Notes under the pieces: generated by a model | What the model was told of the DNA's origin: nothing | Database searches by the model: none | What the model saw: only the letters and a program-made list of their open reading frames with translations | Shown: positions 18,885 through 27,978 of the stretch, piece by piece | Numbering within the stretch: position 1 is the stretch's first letter | How the letters are laid out: each line of letters opens with the position of its first letter | From: CAVRUD01 sp963849635 | GTDB lineage: Bacteria; Chloroflexota; Chloroflexia; Thermomicrobiales; UBA6265 | Assembly: GCA_963849635.1 (NCBI GenBank) | Contig: CAWKIA010000028.1 | Span: 62,001-126,000, forward strand | Direction of reading: 5' to 3' | Length of the DNA stretch: 64,000 bases | Program-made: the position numbers and the translations under genes

Positions 18885-20036
18885 TTACCGCGCGTCGAGT
18901 ACGAAGATCCCGCTGTCCGTCTCCGCGAGCAGGCGCGTTCCTCCAGCAGGCATAATCAATGAGCGGACCGAACCGTTCACGCCACGTACCCGTCCCCAGG
19001 TCTCTCCTCCGTCTGTCGAGGTGTATACGCCATCCACGGTACCAACGAACATTCGGGTTACGTCGTCAGGATCGATCGCGATGGCCAGTATCGCGTTCAC
19101 GCGACCCAATTCTTCGTCTGGAATCGGTTGGCGTTCCGGATCAACCGAGAGGGTTACCTCCTCCAGCCCCTGCCGGTGAAGCTCCCAGTTCTGGCCACCG
19201 TCTCGACTAATGAGGACACCGCGGGTCGATGCAATCGCGTCGAGCCCAGGAGCAGACGCGAGCGGAGCAGTGCCCCAGAACGTCTCAAGCAGCGTCATCC
19301 GTTCGGACTCATCCGTTGCGTCGAGATCCAGCCTGTAGACCCTGCTGGTCGGGCCAGACGTGATTTCCACGAGGGCCGACGGGTTTATGGCCGAGCTGTC
19401 GGCTTGAGCAACCCGCGTCACCATGAATCCGGATTCGACTTCGGCGAACGGCGACCACGAATCGCCGCCGTCGCGTGAATGCTCGAGCCCGTTGCAGCTC
19501 ACGCCGAGAAGTACGTCCCCGTTCGCCCATGCGCCGAGGGGACGCAATCCCGTAATACTCGGCACGTTGACCCAGCCCCCATCCTGTGAGAAGCGGTTCA
19601 GCGGAGGACGTTGTGGCGGGGGTTCGCTGCAATCTCCGCGGCTTCCCGAAAGGAGGATGGGCGGTTCGACCTGAGCGAGGACGACGGCGTCGACGGGGGG
19701 GCGCTCCCCCACTCGGGTCCACGTCGCACCGCCATCCTCCGAACGGTAGAGCCCCTTCGGTCCATAGGCGAAAACGCTCGGGGACGAAGGTCCGGCTCCG
19801 ATCACGTGAGTCAAGCGTTCCCCGGAGACGCTCAGCCCCTCCGACGCGGACGGCGTGGCCTGGCGCGATGCGATTGGGACTGAGGCCCCGGCGACCTCTC
19901 TTCCTACCGCGCAGAACAACGCGGCGCAGAAGGCAACCATGAACACGATGCTCGTAAATGGACTCTTTCGCAGTGCCGCGATAATCGCGGGAGACCCTCC
20001 GCGTGCGTCGCGCATGTGCTCCTTCTTCGCCGTCAT
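18885..20036 (-). CDS. Membrane-anchored Asp-box (BNR/sortilin-like) beta-propeller
   Basis: An intact 383-residue protein with an N-terminal membrane or signal segment (SPFTSIVFMVAFCAALFCAV). Asp-box motifs S-x-D-G-G-x-x-W recur: SEDGGATW, SRDGGDSW, SRDGGQNW and STDGGETW, the mark of BNR/VPS10-type propellers. No catalytic residues of sialidases are visible, so it is probably a binding or scaffold protein on the outer face of the membrane. The start may be the ATG at 20036 or the one at 20015. The next minus-strand gene upstream, a peptidoglycan amidase, ends at 20063, so they are probably co-transcribed. Confidence 0.75.
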   Translation of the reverse strand: MTAKKEHMRDARGGSPAIIAALRKSPFTSIVFMVAFCAALFCAVGREVAGASVPIASRQATPSASEGLSVSGERLTHVIGAGPSSPSVFAYGPKGLYRSEDGGATWTRVGERPPVDAVVLAQVEPPILLSGSRGDCSEPPPQRPPLNRFSQDGGWVNVPSITGLRPLGAWANGDVLLGVSCNGLEHSRDGGDSWSPFAEVESGFMVTRVAQADSSAINPSALVEITSGPTSRVYRLDLDATDESERMTLLETFWGTAPLASAPGLDAIASTRGVLISRDGGQNWELHRQGLEEVTLSVDPERQPIPDEELGRVNAILAIAIDPDDVTRMFVGTVDGVYTSTDGGETWGRVRGVNGSVRSLIMPAGGTRLLAETDSGIFVLDAR

Positions 20037-20062
20037 TTCCGACCTCGCGGCACGGAGCCGGG

Positions 20063-21019
20063 TTAGAGATCTTCTTGTAGACCGCTGGAGTGAATGACCC
20101 AGCGTCGGTCATCATGCATGCGAACCCACCTGTCGTCTCCACCGATGAGCTGGCCGTTGAAAAAGCCCTCGCTCTCGATCAGTTCCCCTTTTTCGAAGTT
20201 CCTCATTGCGCCGGAGGAGCGGCTAGGAGACCTCCGAGCCGTTGCGCCCTGAAGGGTATGGAATTGCCGGACCGCACCAAACCTGATGAGCCTCCGACGC
20301 TCCTGAAAGGAGCGCAGAATCTTCACGGTCCGGTCGATGATGTTGTCGGTTTGATCCATCACCGTTTTGCCGGGACAGATCTTCCCGGTGCCGATCGTGA
20401 ATTCCTGGTGCCATCGGACGAAACTGTAGTCTTTCCCTGGCACGTTCGGGTAGTCGTTCCATGGGATGCGCGCTTGATCCGCAAAGTAGGCGCTCAGCGC
20501 CGCGACCGAATCCTTGCACGCGTTTGAAATCGGATCATCATAGAAGCCGCTTATTTCGATGCTGGCCTGGTCACGGTTGACCACGTTTTCGTCCCCGCCG
20601 TGATCGTTCAGGAACGCCAAGCCGTCCCCATACGGGAGACTGACGGAGCCCGACGCCCAGGCCGCACGATTCGGGCTCACGCCGGGGTGCCCCTGGCCGG
20701 TTGGATCGTTCCAGCGGCGGATCTCACCATCGATCTGGTCAATAGAGTTGTGCGCGACGGCATAATCCGTGAGGCCACGGCAGCCGCCCCAGTTGTAATA
20801 GGTCGGATCGTCCGGGTCCTCTGGGCAGAAATCAAAACCACCAGGCGGAACCGCTCGGAAGTAACTTTCGGTGCCCGCGCTTGTCGCGCCGAGTTGTCGG
20901 TGATAGACCACGCCCTTGATCGTCCGCTGCCCGAGGTTGTCAAAGCACCTATTTTGTCTATCTGGGATGAGATTGTCGAGGAACTCTGGATGTGGAACCT
21001 TGCCGAACGTGATCGCCAT
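20063..21019 (-). CDS. N-acetylmuramoyl-L-alanine amidase (Amidase_2 type)
   Basis: A 318-residue cytosolic-looking amidase domain with no evident signal peptide. The ATG at 21019 has AGGAGGA upstream. The zinc ligands are seen as VVYHRQLG (first His) and the WHQEFTIGTGKICPG block (second His and Cys), and the fold is the T7-lysozyme/PGRP type. The last 70 residues (MRNFEKGELIESEGFFNGQ, DDRWVRMHDDRRWVIHSSG) look like a bacterial SH3-type wall-binding domain. It would cut peptidoglycan at the MurNAc-L-Ala bond. It could be a phage-derived or self-lysis enzyme, but no phage genes lie nearby. Confidence 0.8.
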   Translation of the reverse strand: MAITFGKVPHPEFLDNLIPDRQNRCFDNLGQRTIKGVVYHRQLGATSAGTESYFRAVPPGGFDFCPEDPDDPTYYNWGGCRGLTDYAVAHNSIDQIDGEIRRWNDPTGQGHPGVSPNRAAWASGSVSLPYGDGLAFLNDHGGDENVVNRDQASIEISGFYDDPISNACKDSVAALSAYFADQARIPWNDYPNVPGKDYSFVRWHQEFTIGTGKICPGKTVMDQTDNIIDRTVKILRSFQERRRLIRFGAVRQFHTLQGATARRSPSRSSGAMRNFEKGELIESEGFFNGQLIGGDDRWVRMHDDRRWVIHSSGLQEDL

Positions 21020-22203
21020 CGTCTCGTCCTCCTCCTTCTCGCGGTCGTCAACACATGAAACGCGATTGATCGTGGCCAGCAGCCCGCCGCAAAATGAGCC
21101 GAATCGGTCGGCGGGCCGGTCACGGAATGAGTTTCGCCGGACGGGTTGTAGACCTTGCGGTCGTCGAGTGGTGTCCGGGCATCACCGTCGTTCTTCGGGG
21201 CGGTTCCGGTGTTGATCGACTCGTCCGTAAGGCACCGCTACCAGGCACGCAATCTGGGTACGAACCGAAGATGGCGAATCCACTGCGCTGGCCAACCTCC
21301 TCCGAGTAGCCGCTGGGTCGCAGCGCCATGATGAACGTCAGGGCGGCCCTGTCGGGTTGCCCACCGAATCGCGCGTGTTCTCTGCGAAGCTCTGGCAAGT
21401 ACTAGCTGCAAATGCGGTCGCGCCCCTCGAAGATTGCGCCAGCTTCAGCGACCGTTGGCGAGCAGCACTCTTCCAGATCAGCGGAGAGCGATGCTTCCGA
21501 GGCATCCCCGATGTCGCGCCACGGCGTACTGGATGCGGCCACCATGTCGCCCCTTGACTCCGCCGATGCGCCGAAATCGCTTCGCCGGAGCCTGCTTGCG
21601 TCAGATTGAGAGCTAAGTCAGGGCAAAGTCGCCTGTGCCTGTTCATCCGCCAGGCAACACGAACCGGGGCCTTCTCGGACGGGCACACCGCCGAGCTAGT
21701 CCCCCGGACTCGCACATGCTATTGATGCCCGGAAGCGAGCCGCTTCCGTACGCAAACACCGTTCCATGTGCGCATTTGTGATGTCTGATACACGGCCATA
21801 GTACCTAGTCCGAAGCGGCTGTCAATGACCCAATTGTCCTTTCTCAGCGGACACGGCCCGGGTGATCCCGAGGAACCGGTTCTCCTTCGGTGACCCACCC
21901 GCCGGCGACGACGGGGCGCTCCCGGGGCGATACAGAGCACTGGCCGATCCGGCCTTTCTCGCCCCGGTGCATGCGCGGCGATAGGGCAACACCGATTCGA
22001 ATTCCCCACTTACCTCACGACCTTGCTTGAAGCTTCGTATGCTCCGGTGCAATTGACTTTCCCCGCGGCGCGAGTAGAGTAAATCTGGAGAAGGCAAAGA
22101 CCCAATCGGATTGGCCCTTGCCCCGAACTGTGATAAACGGGTTGCTCTCGCGTATGAGACCGCTCGGTCAGGGCCATACACGCTGACGGGAAGGGAGATG
22201 CCG
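21020..22203. other. Gene-poor stretch
   Basis: About 1.2 kb with only short overlapping open frames on both strands. None shows a recognisable domain, a good ribosome site or clean coding character. It could be a highly decayed gene region. The last 90 bases should hold the promoter of the oxygenase gene starting at 22204. Confidence 0.45.
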
Positions 22204-23979
22204 ATGCTCCTGCGCTTCTTCCACAGTGTCGTCACCCGCGTCGACCTCCGGAAGGGCTGGCACCGGCTGCCGACCCCGCTGGCCGTGCTCGCGCTGGTCG
22301 GGATCCGCGGCCGGCTCCGCCATCAAAACCTATACGACACCGGGGTGCCACTGCACAACGGCCCGGCGGAGGTTCCCGGGCGCTACCGCACCGCGCGCTC
22401 ACCGGACGGCACCTGGAACGACCTCGCCGCGCCGACGATGGGGATGGCGGGCGCCAGGTTCGGCCGCAACGCGCCGCCGAAGCAGACCGTCCCCGACGCC
22501 GCCAACCTGCTGCGACCGAACCCACGCACGGTGAGCCGCGAGCTGCTGACCCGCGACCCGTTCGTCCCCGCCACGACGCTCAATGTGATCGCCGCCGCCT
22601 GGCTCCAGTTCATGATTCGCGACTGGTTTAGCCACGGCAAGAGCCCGCAGGAGCGGCCATTCGAGATCCCGCTCGACACCGGCGACCCCTGGCCCGAGCA
22701 CCCGATGCGCATCCTGCGGACCCGGCCCGATCCCACCCGCACTTCCGACGATGACGCCGCCGGCAAGCCCCCCACCTACGCCAACGTCGAATCTCACTGG
22801 TGGGACGGTTCGCAGCTCTACGGCAGCACGGCCGAGCTGCAGGCGAAGGCCCGGCTCGGCCAGGACGGCAAGCTCCGGATCGGACCCGACGGACTGGTCC
22901 CGGTCGATCCCCGCAACGAGCACCACCCCGCCGACGAGCCCGGCTTCTGGGTCGGTCTGGTGATGCTCCACTCGCTCTTCGTTCGCGAGCACAACTCCAT
23001 TTGCGACCACCTTAAGGCCGCACACTCGGGCTGGACCGACGAGCAACTCTTCGACCATGCTCGCCTCGTCAACACCGCGCTCATCGCGAAGATTCACACG
23101 GTCGAGTGGACCACAGGCATCCTCGGCCACCCGGCCCTCCAGATCGGGATGCGCGCCAACTGGTGGGGCATCCTCGGCGAGCGCATCAACCACCTGGTCG
23201 GGCACATTGGCCGGGGCGAGGTGCTCAGCGGCATCGTGGGTTCGGACACGAACCATTTCGGCGTGCCCTACTCCTTGACCGAGGAGTTCGTCGCCGTCTA
23301 CCGGATGCACCCGCTCATGCCGGACGACTACGCCTTTCACCGCGCATCCAACGGCGACCTCATCGAGGAGAGGGAATTCAACAAGATCGACGGCCGCGAT
23401 GCGCTCGACCTGATCGAGCAGGTAGCGATGGACGACCTCTTCTACTCCTTCGGGATCGCCCACCCCGGGGCGGTCGTGCTCCACAACTTTCCGCGGCACC
23501 TGCAGTTCTACGAGCGGGAAGACGGCGTGATCCAGGATCTCGCCACCACGGACATCATCCGCTCGCGCGAACTGGGCGTGCCAAGGTACAACGCCTTCCG
23601 CCGCATGCTCCACATGAAGCCGTTCGCCAGCTTCGAGGAGCTCACCAGCAATCCCATCTGGCAGGAGGAGTTGCAGCGCGTCTACGAGAACGACATCGAG
23701 TTGGTCGACCTCAGCGTCGGCGTCTTCGCCGAGGATTTCCCCAAAGGGTTCGGCTTCAGCGACACCGCTTTCCGCATCTTCGCTCTGATGGCCTCCCGGA
23801 GGCTCAACAGCGACCGATTCTTCACCACCGATTTCACGCCCGAGGTCTATTCGCGGGAAGGGCTGGATTGGATCGCGGACAACGACATGTCGAGCGTGTT
23901 GCTCCGCCACTTCCCGACGCTCCGCCCCGCCCTACGCGGCGTCAAGAACGCCTTCGCCCCATGGACGAAGGTCGCCTGA
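22204..23979 (+). CDS. Alpha-dioxygenase-like heme peroxidase family protein
   Basis: An intact 591-residue member of the animal-type heme peroxidase superfamily, closest in layout to plant alpha-dioxygenases, which oxidise fatty acids at C-alpha. Shared blocks include LNVIAAAWLQFMIRDWFSHG, LHSLFVREHNSICDHL, HARLVNTALIAKIHTVEWT and EEFVAVYRMHPLMPDD. His369 in YRMHPLMP is the expected proximal heme ligand. In plant enzymes the distal-His stretch reads, as I recall, QFMIHDW; here it is QFMIRDW, so residue 139 is Arg. The start at 22204 is chosen because GGGAG lies six bases before it; an ATG at 22198 overlaps that site. An MBL-fold hydrolase follows after 25 bases. Confidence 0.78.
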   Translation: MLLRFFHSVVTRVDLRKGWHRLPTPLAVLALVGIRGRLRHQNLYDTGVPLHNGPAEVPGRYRTARSPDGTWNDLAAPTMGMAGARFGRNAPPKQTVPDAANLLRPNPRTVSRELLTRDPFVPATTLNVIAAAWLQFMIRDWFSHGKSPQERPFEIPLDTGDPWPEHPMRILRTRPDPTRTSDDDAAGKPPTYANVESHWWDGSQLYGSTAELQAKARLGQDGKLRIGPDGLVPVDPRNEHHPADEPGFWVGLVMLHSLFVREHNSICDHLKAAHSGWTDEQLFDHARLVNTALIAKIHTVEWTTGILGHPALQIGMRANWWGILGERINHLVGHIGRGEVLSGIVGSDTNHFGVPYSLTEEFVAVYRMHPLMPDDYAFHRASNGDLIEEREFNKIDGRDALDLIEQVAMDDLFYSFGIAHPGAVVLHNFPRHLQFYEREDGVIQDLATTDIIRSRELGVPRYNAFRRMLHMKPFASFEELTSNPIWQEELQRVYENDIELVDLSVGVFAEDFPKGFGFSDTAFRIFALMASRRLNSDRFFTTDFTPEVYSREGLDWIADNDMSSVLLRHFPTLRPALRGVKNAFAPWTKVA

Positions 23980-24004
23980 GCACGGCCATCGAAAGGACAG
24001 CGAC

Positions 24005-24712
24005 ATGACCGAGATCGCCCCCGGACTGCACAGCCTGGGCCAGCGCATGGGCGGCAGAGTGCACGCCTTTCTCATCGTCGAGTCCGACGGCTTGACCCTA
24101 ATCGACACGCTGTTCGACGCGGACGGTCGCCGCGTGCTGGACGCGATCGCCGCACTCGGCCGGGCGCCAAAGGACCTGAAGCGGATCGTGCTCAGCCACG
24201 CCCACCGCTCACACCTCGGCGGGCTGGCCGCGCTCAAGGCGGCCAGCGGCGCCACCGTCTACGCCCACGAGGCCGAGGCCGATATCATTGCGGGCGAGCG
24301 GAAGGCCCAGGGCGTGACCCTGAAGCCGATGCGCCCCTTCCTTACCTACCTGCCCACCTATCCGCTCCAGCTTGGGCTGACGCTCGGCCTCGGCAAGCAT
24401 GCGCCATGCGCGGTCGACCGGCCACTAGACGACGGCGACCGGCTGGGGTCGCTGGAGGTCCTCCACGCTCCCGGGCACTCGCCGGGCCACCTCGCCTTCT
24501 GGTGGCCGGAGCGGCGCGCCCTGATCGCCGGCGACGCGATCTCCACATGGCCAACGTTCGACGCCGGGTGGTACGCATTCAACTTGAACGAGAAGCAGCA
24601 CCGAGCGTCGCTCCACCGGATGGCCGAGTTGGAGCCTGACGTGCTTGGCGTCGGCCACGGGGACCCGACCACCTCGGACGTCGCCGAGCGGGTGAAAGCA
24701 CTCGCGACCTGA
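24005..24712 (+). CDS. MBL-fold metallo-hydrolase with altered metal motif
   Basis: A 235-residue metallo-beta-lactamase-fold protein starting 25 bases after the oxygenase, with GAAAGGAC upstream. The usual H-x-H-x-D-H metal motif reads HAHRSH: H65, H67 and H70 are kept, but the Asp is replaced by Ser69. Later ligands are present: APGHSPGHLAFW, AGDAIST and the final GHGDPT. Losing the Asp would be expected to affect the second metal site. The tight linkage to the oxygenase suggests it acts on the peroxide or acyl product, or protects against it; that is inference. Confidence 0.82.
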   Translation: MTEIAPGLHSLGQRMGGRVHAFLIVESDGLTLIDTLFDADGRRVLDAIAALGRAPKDLKRIVLSHAHRSHLGGLAALKAASGATVYAHEAEADIIAGERKAQGVTLKPMRPFLTYLPTYPLQLGLTLGLGKHAPCAVDRPLDDGDRLGSLEVLHAPGHSPGHLAFWWPERRALIAGDAISTWPTFDAGWYAFNLNEKQHRASLHRMAELEPDVLGVGHGDPTTSDVAERVKALAT

Positions 24713-26092
24713 GACGCGTTTCGGGTGACCGGAAAATGGTTGCCGGACCAGCAGTTTCCCTCCACCGCGAACGCGTGTGGCTCCGCCGCTGAGGTCGGCG
24801 AGGCTGGATTGAGAGCCATAGAGGAAGTCCGGCTCGGGGTCCAGCCTTGCCAGCTTGGGCGGCAGGTCGTAGTGGCGCCACCAGCCATGCTGCGCCGCCG
24901 GCGACTCAAGGTAGCGCCAAGAGGCGAGACGGTCGAGCATCCTCGCCGTGTCGACGAGGGATCAATCCCGTCCCTTTTCCCGGACGGCCGGGACAGCCGC
25001 CGTGAAGGCGTCGTTGTCGTGTTCAGTTGCGCTGTCGACGGCCCGGGCATCCTACTCGGTGACGCAGGGGCCGGCACGCCACCGTGCTACCGTCGTTGGC
25101 CGCACTGGTCGACCCTTGTGACGGCGGGCACTTTCGGCACCGGCCCCGCGTGGTTGCCGCGGGTCCGGGCCGCCTGGATCGTCGTTCATGCCATGGCGCG
25201 TCGTAACCCTGTTGGGATGTTGTCTCCAAGACCTTTGGAATGTGTCCACGTCGACGGATGTGGGTTTTTGGGGCCCCAGCTTCCTTCTTTGGAGCGACGA
25301 TTTCCATTCGGTCGTACGAGATGCACAGGCTTTTGACGTAGGATGACGGAACGTGTGATTTACCCGCCCGACTTCACCGTCACCCCGGCTGCGTCAATGC
25401 TAACTTTGCCTTTATCCGCCAGGATCGGGGGTTTCGCCAGTTTCTTGGGTTCGGTCGGCGGGAGTTGCTCTGGTGGGTTCGTGTCGTCTGGAATGCGTGA
25501 CGGCCCGGACGGGATTTGGGGACGGTGACGGGCAGCTTCTTGGCGCGGATGTCGTCGATGCCGACGTAGGAGATGTTCGAGATCGCGCTATCGTTGACCC
25601 TGATCCAGCGGACGCCCTGGAAGGAGATCCGTCGCCGCTTGATGGTGTTCCCGTCGTTGGGGGACGCGCCGCGTTGGCTGTAATCGATCGGTCCCACGCA
25701 CGCGGTTTGTCAGGATCAGCGGGCGCGTGCGCCGACCACCGGATACGAGCGTTACCTATTCGACCTATAACTTAAGCCAACCGTAGTGACGTCAAGGACA
25801 TCTCTCACAGCCGGCACGAGGTGTTGCGGCGACCAGGTGGCCCAGGCTGGTCAGCCATGCCCCTGCCCGGTGTGCATTGAGCATGTCGGTGATTTGCTCC
25901 GCCGAGAACCGGGTCGCCCGCATTCAGTCCCCTTGGACGCCTCCTCTGATCGAAGTCCGTTCTGAGAGTTCGACCGTTCGCCACGAGGCTGACTCGACTG
26001 CGCCGAGCGCGGCCGTTACATCGTGGGCTGCACGTCAAATGATCACACTGAATGCAAAGCGCTCTTTGGGTGGGGAGGTATTTACTACCCGC
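24713..26092. other. Long gene-poor stretch with possible remnants
   Basis: About 1.4 kb without a clear gene. A minus-strand frame near 24940-24720 (MLDRLASWRYLESPAAQHGW, LPPKLARLDPEPDFLYGSQS) and one near 25697-25440 (TIKRRRISFQGVRWIRVNDS, NISYVGIDDIRAKKLP) look more protein-like than chance but are not recognised. A short transposase-like frame is listed separately at 25792. Confidence 0.4.
25792..25923 (-). pseudogene. 43-codon fragment like an IS3-type OrfA N-terminus
   Basis: The ATG at 25923 follows AAGGGGACTGA. The product begins MRATRFSAEQITDMLNAHRA and continues GAWLTSLGHLVAATPRA, resembling the helix-turn-helix start of IS3-family OrfA (RF-EEQI-LREAEAG..V..L...G.S.AT). It stops after 43 codons, so it is at most a remnant. 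No inverted repeats were found. Confidence 0.35.
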
Positions 26093-26929
26093 CTATCCCT
26101 TTTGCCCCGTCATTGCTATTCCTTCGACAAACCAGCGCTGGGCCACGATGTACATCACCAGGATCGGTGCGATCGAGAGCGTCACGGCCGCCATCATCAC
26201 CCCCCGCTCCTGGCTCGCGTTGCCGCTCATCTCCGCAATCGCAATCGTCAGGAGTTTCAGATCCTCGGAGCGCACCACGATCACCGGCCACAGGTACATT
26301 TTCCAGGCCGTCAGGAAGGTAATGATCCCGTACGCGGTCAGTGCCGGGCGTGAGAGGGGTAACGTCAGTCGCCAAAACTGTTGCCAGTAACCGGCCCCGT
26401 CCAGTCGCGCGGCCTCGTACATCTCATTCGGTAGTCTCAGGAAGAACTGACGAAAGAGGAACGTCCCAAACGCGCCTTGGGCAATGATCGGGATGATCAG
26501 GCCCTTGTACGTATCCACCCAGCCCAGATTGACGACCACGAGGAATGTCGGGATCAGCGTGACCTGCGGTGGGATCATCAACGTGCTCAGGTAAAGGATG
26601 AAGATCGGTCCGCGAAACGGGAACTTGATCCGGGCAAAGGCGAACCCGCCCATCGTCGTCACGAGGCCCTGGAGCAGAACGATCGAGATCGAAAACAACG
26701 CGGAGTTGAAGAAGACGCGCCCGTTGACCCGCTCGAAGCCGTCCTTGTAGTTGCTCCAGGCAAAGGGATCGGGAATCCACGTTGGCGGGTAGAGGAAGAC
26801 CTCATGATTGTTCTTGAGCGAGGTCGTGAGCATCCAATAGAAGGGGAAAACGCTGATCAGCGCCCCGACGACCAATGTTCCGAAGAGCAACGTCTTCGTG
26901 AATACCCGGCGAGTCGAGATTCCGGTCAT
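26093..26929 (-). CDS. Carbohydrate ABC transporter permease (MalG type)
   Basis: An inner-membrane permease with six predicted spans and the cytoplasmic EAA loop EAARLDGAGYWQQFWRLTLP, which docks the ATPase. The start is placed at the ATG at 26929 because it overlaps the stop of the upstream permease (ATGA); an ATG at 26944 is also in frame. It forms the second half of the membrane channel with the gene at 26926. No ATPase gene is present in the cluster, as is usual for MalK-type systems that share one ATPase encoded elsewhere. Confidence 0.9.
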   Translation of the reverse strand: MTGISTRRVFTKTLLFGTLVVGALISVFPFYWMLTTSLKNNHEVFLYPPTWIPDPFAWSNYKDGFERVNGRVFFNSALFSISIVLLQGLVTTMGGFAFARIKFPFRGPIFILYLSTLMIPPQVTLIPTFLVVVNLGWVDTYKGLIIPIIAQGAFGTFLFRQFFLRLPNEMYEAARLDGAGYWQQFWRLTLPLSRPALTAYGIITFLTAWKMYLWPVIVVRSEDLKLLTIAIAEMSGNASQERGVMMAAVTLSIAPILVMYIVAQRWFVEGIAMTGQKG

Positions 26930-27879
26930 CCGTAATGCACCCATCGTTTCTGCAACGCCCAGTTGAAGAGTGTCACGACCAGCACCGCGGCAAAGAGAAC
27001 GTAGGCCTCCGCCGAGGCGTAGCCCATCTTGAAGTTCTGGAACGCGTTGACGTAGATGTCGTAGATCAGCACATCCGTCGCGTGGAGCGGACCGCCTTGG
27101 GTCAACACGTTGATGACGTCAAACCCGCCGACCAGGACGTTGATCATCGTGATCAGCAACACGAAAAAGGTCGTCGGAGTAATCAATGGGATCGTGATGC
27201 CCAGAAATTGTTGAAACTTCGACGCCCCGTCAACAGCGGCGGCATCGTACAGATCACGGGGTACGTCCTGGAGACCGGCTGTATACAGAATCGTGTTGAA
27301 AGGCAAGAGGAGCCAGATCGTCATCACGATGACAGCGGGCATCGCCCAATCGAGGTTGAAGAGCCAGTCCACCGGTTGACCGCCGACCGAGCGCAGGCCG
27401 TAGTTGATCAACCCGAAGTCCTTGGCGTACATCCATTTCCAGACTGCCGCGGCCGCGACCGACGAGGTCACGATCGGCAGGAAGTAAAGTCCTCGGAAAA
27501 ACTTCGTCGTGACCCCGGCATTGGTGAGCAACACCGCTATCACGAGCGGCAGGATCACCGCCGGAATCGTCGCACCGACCGCGTAATAAATTGACCGCTT
27601 GAACAAGTCGAGTGTCTCGGGATGGTGTATGAATCGGTCGTAGTTCTCGAGACCAACCCATACCTTCGGCTTGAGCACGCTGTAGTTGTACAAGCTGATG
27701 TAGAGACCGTAGCCGACCGGGTACGCCGTGAACGCCAGGAAAAGGATTAGATTCGGACCGAGGAAGACGAGCGCCCAAAGGCCAGCCTTCCAGTCCCTCT
27801 TTTCCTTGGTCCGACGTGGGTTCCGTAGCTTACGCCTCGGCGTGGACGTCATTCCGGATGGGGGAGGGGGGACTTGCAT
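26926..27879 (-). CDS. Carbohydrate ABC transporter permease (MalF type)
   Basis: A 317-residue permease. After a charged N-terminus (RRKLRNPRRTKEKRDWKAG) the first span begins ALVFLGPNLILFLAFTAYPV. The EAA-loop equivalent is LYDAAAVDGASKFQQFLGIT. It pairs with the MalG-type permease downstream, overlapping it by four bases. The start may be the ATG at 27879 or the one at 27852; neither has a strong ribosome site. A hairpin lies between this gene and the upstream binding-protein gene. Confidence 0.88.
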   Translation of the reverse strand: MQVPPPPSGMTSTPRRKLRNPRRTKEKRDWKAGLWALVFLGPNLILFLAFTAYPVGYGLYISLYNYSVLKPKVWVGLENYDRFIHHPETLDLFKRSIYYAVGATIPAVILPLVIAVLLTNAGVTTKFFRGLYFLPIVTSSVAAAAVWKWMYAKDFGLINYGLRSVGGQPVDWLFNLDWAMPAVIVMTIWLLLPFNTILYTAGLQDVPRDLYDAAAVDGASKFQQFLGITIPLITPTTFFVLLITMINVLVGGFDVINVLTQGGPLHATDVLIYDIYVNAFQNFKMGYASAEAYVLFAAVLVVTLFNWALQKRWVHYG

Positions 27880-27930
27880 CGACGCGCGGAGCCTTTCGGT
27901 GCGAGACGCCGAGGGTATGGGCGCAAACGG

Positions 27931-27958
27931 GGTGGGCGATCATCGTTGATCGCCCACC
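27931..27958 (-). promoter_or_regulatory. Intercistronic hairpin between binding protein and permease genes
   Basis: A 12-bp perfect stem (GGTGGGCGATCA / TGATCGCCCACC) with a TCGT loop lies 21 bases after the binding-protein stop. In malEFG-type operons such hairpins stabilise the upstream mRNA or cause partial termination, so the binding protein is made in excess. That role is inferred from position. Confidence 0.6.
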
Positions 27959-27978
27959 CGGAACAGGTGTCGCCGGTT

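Noticed and set aside
22399..23910. 503-codon open frame on the minus strand
   Set aside because: It is the antisense of the heme peroxidase gene. High GC keeps the opposite frame free of stops, and its composition is non-protein-like.
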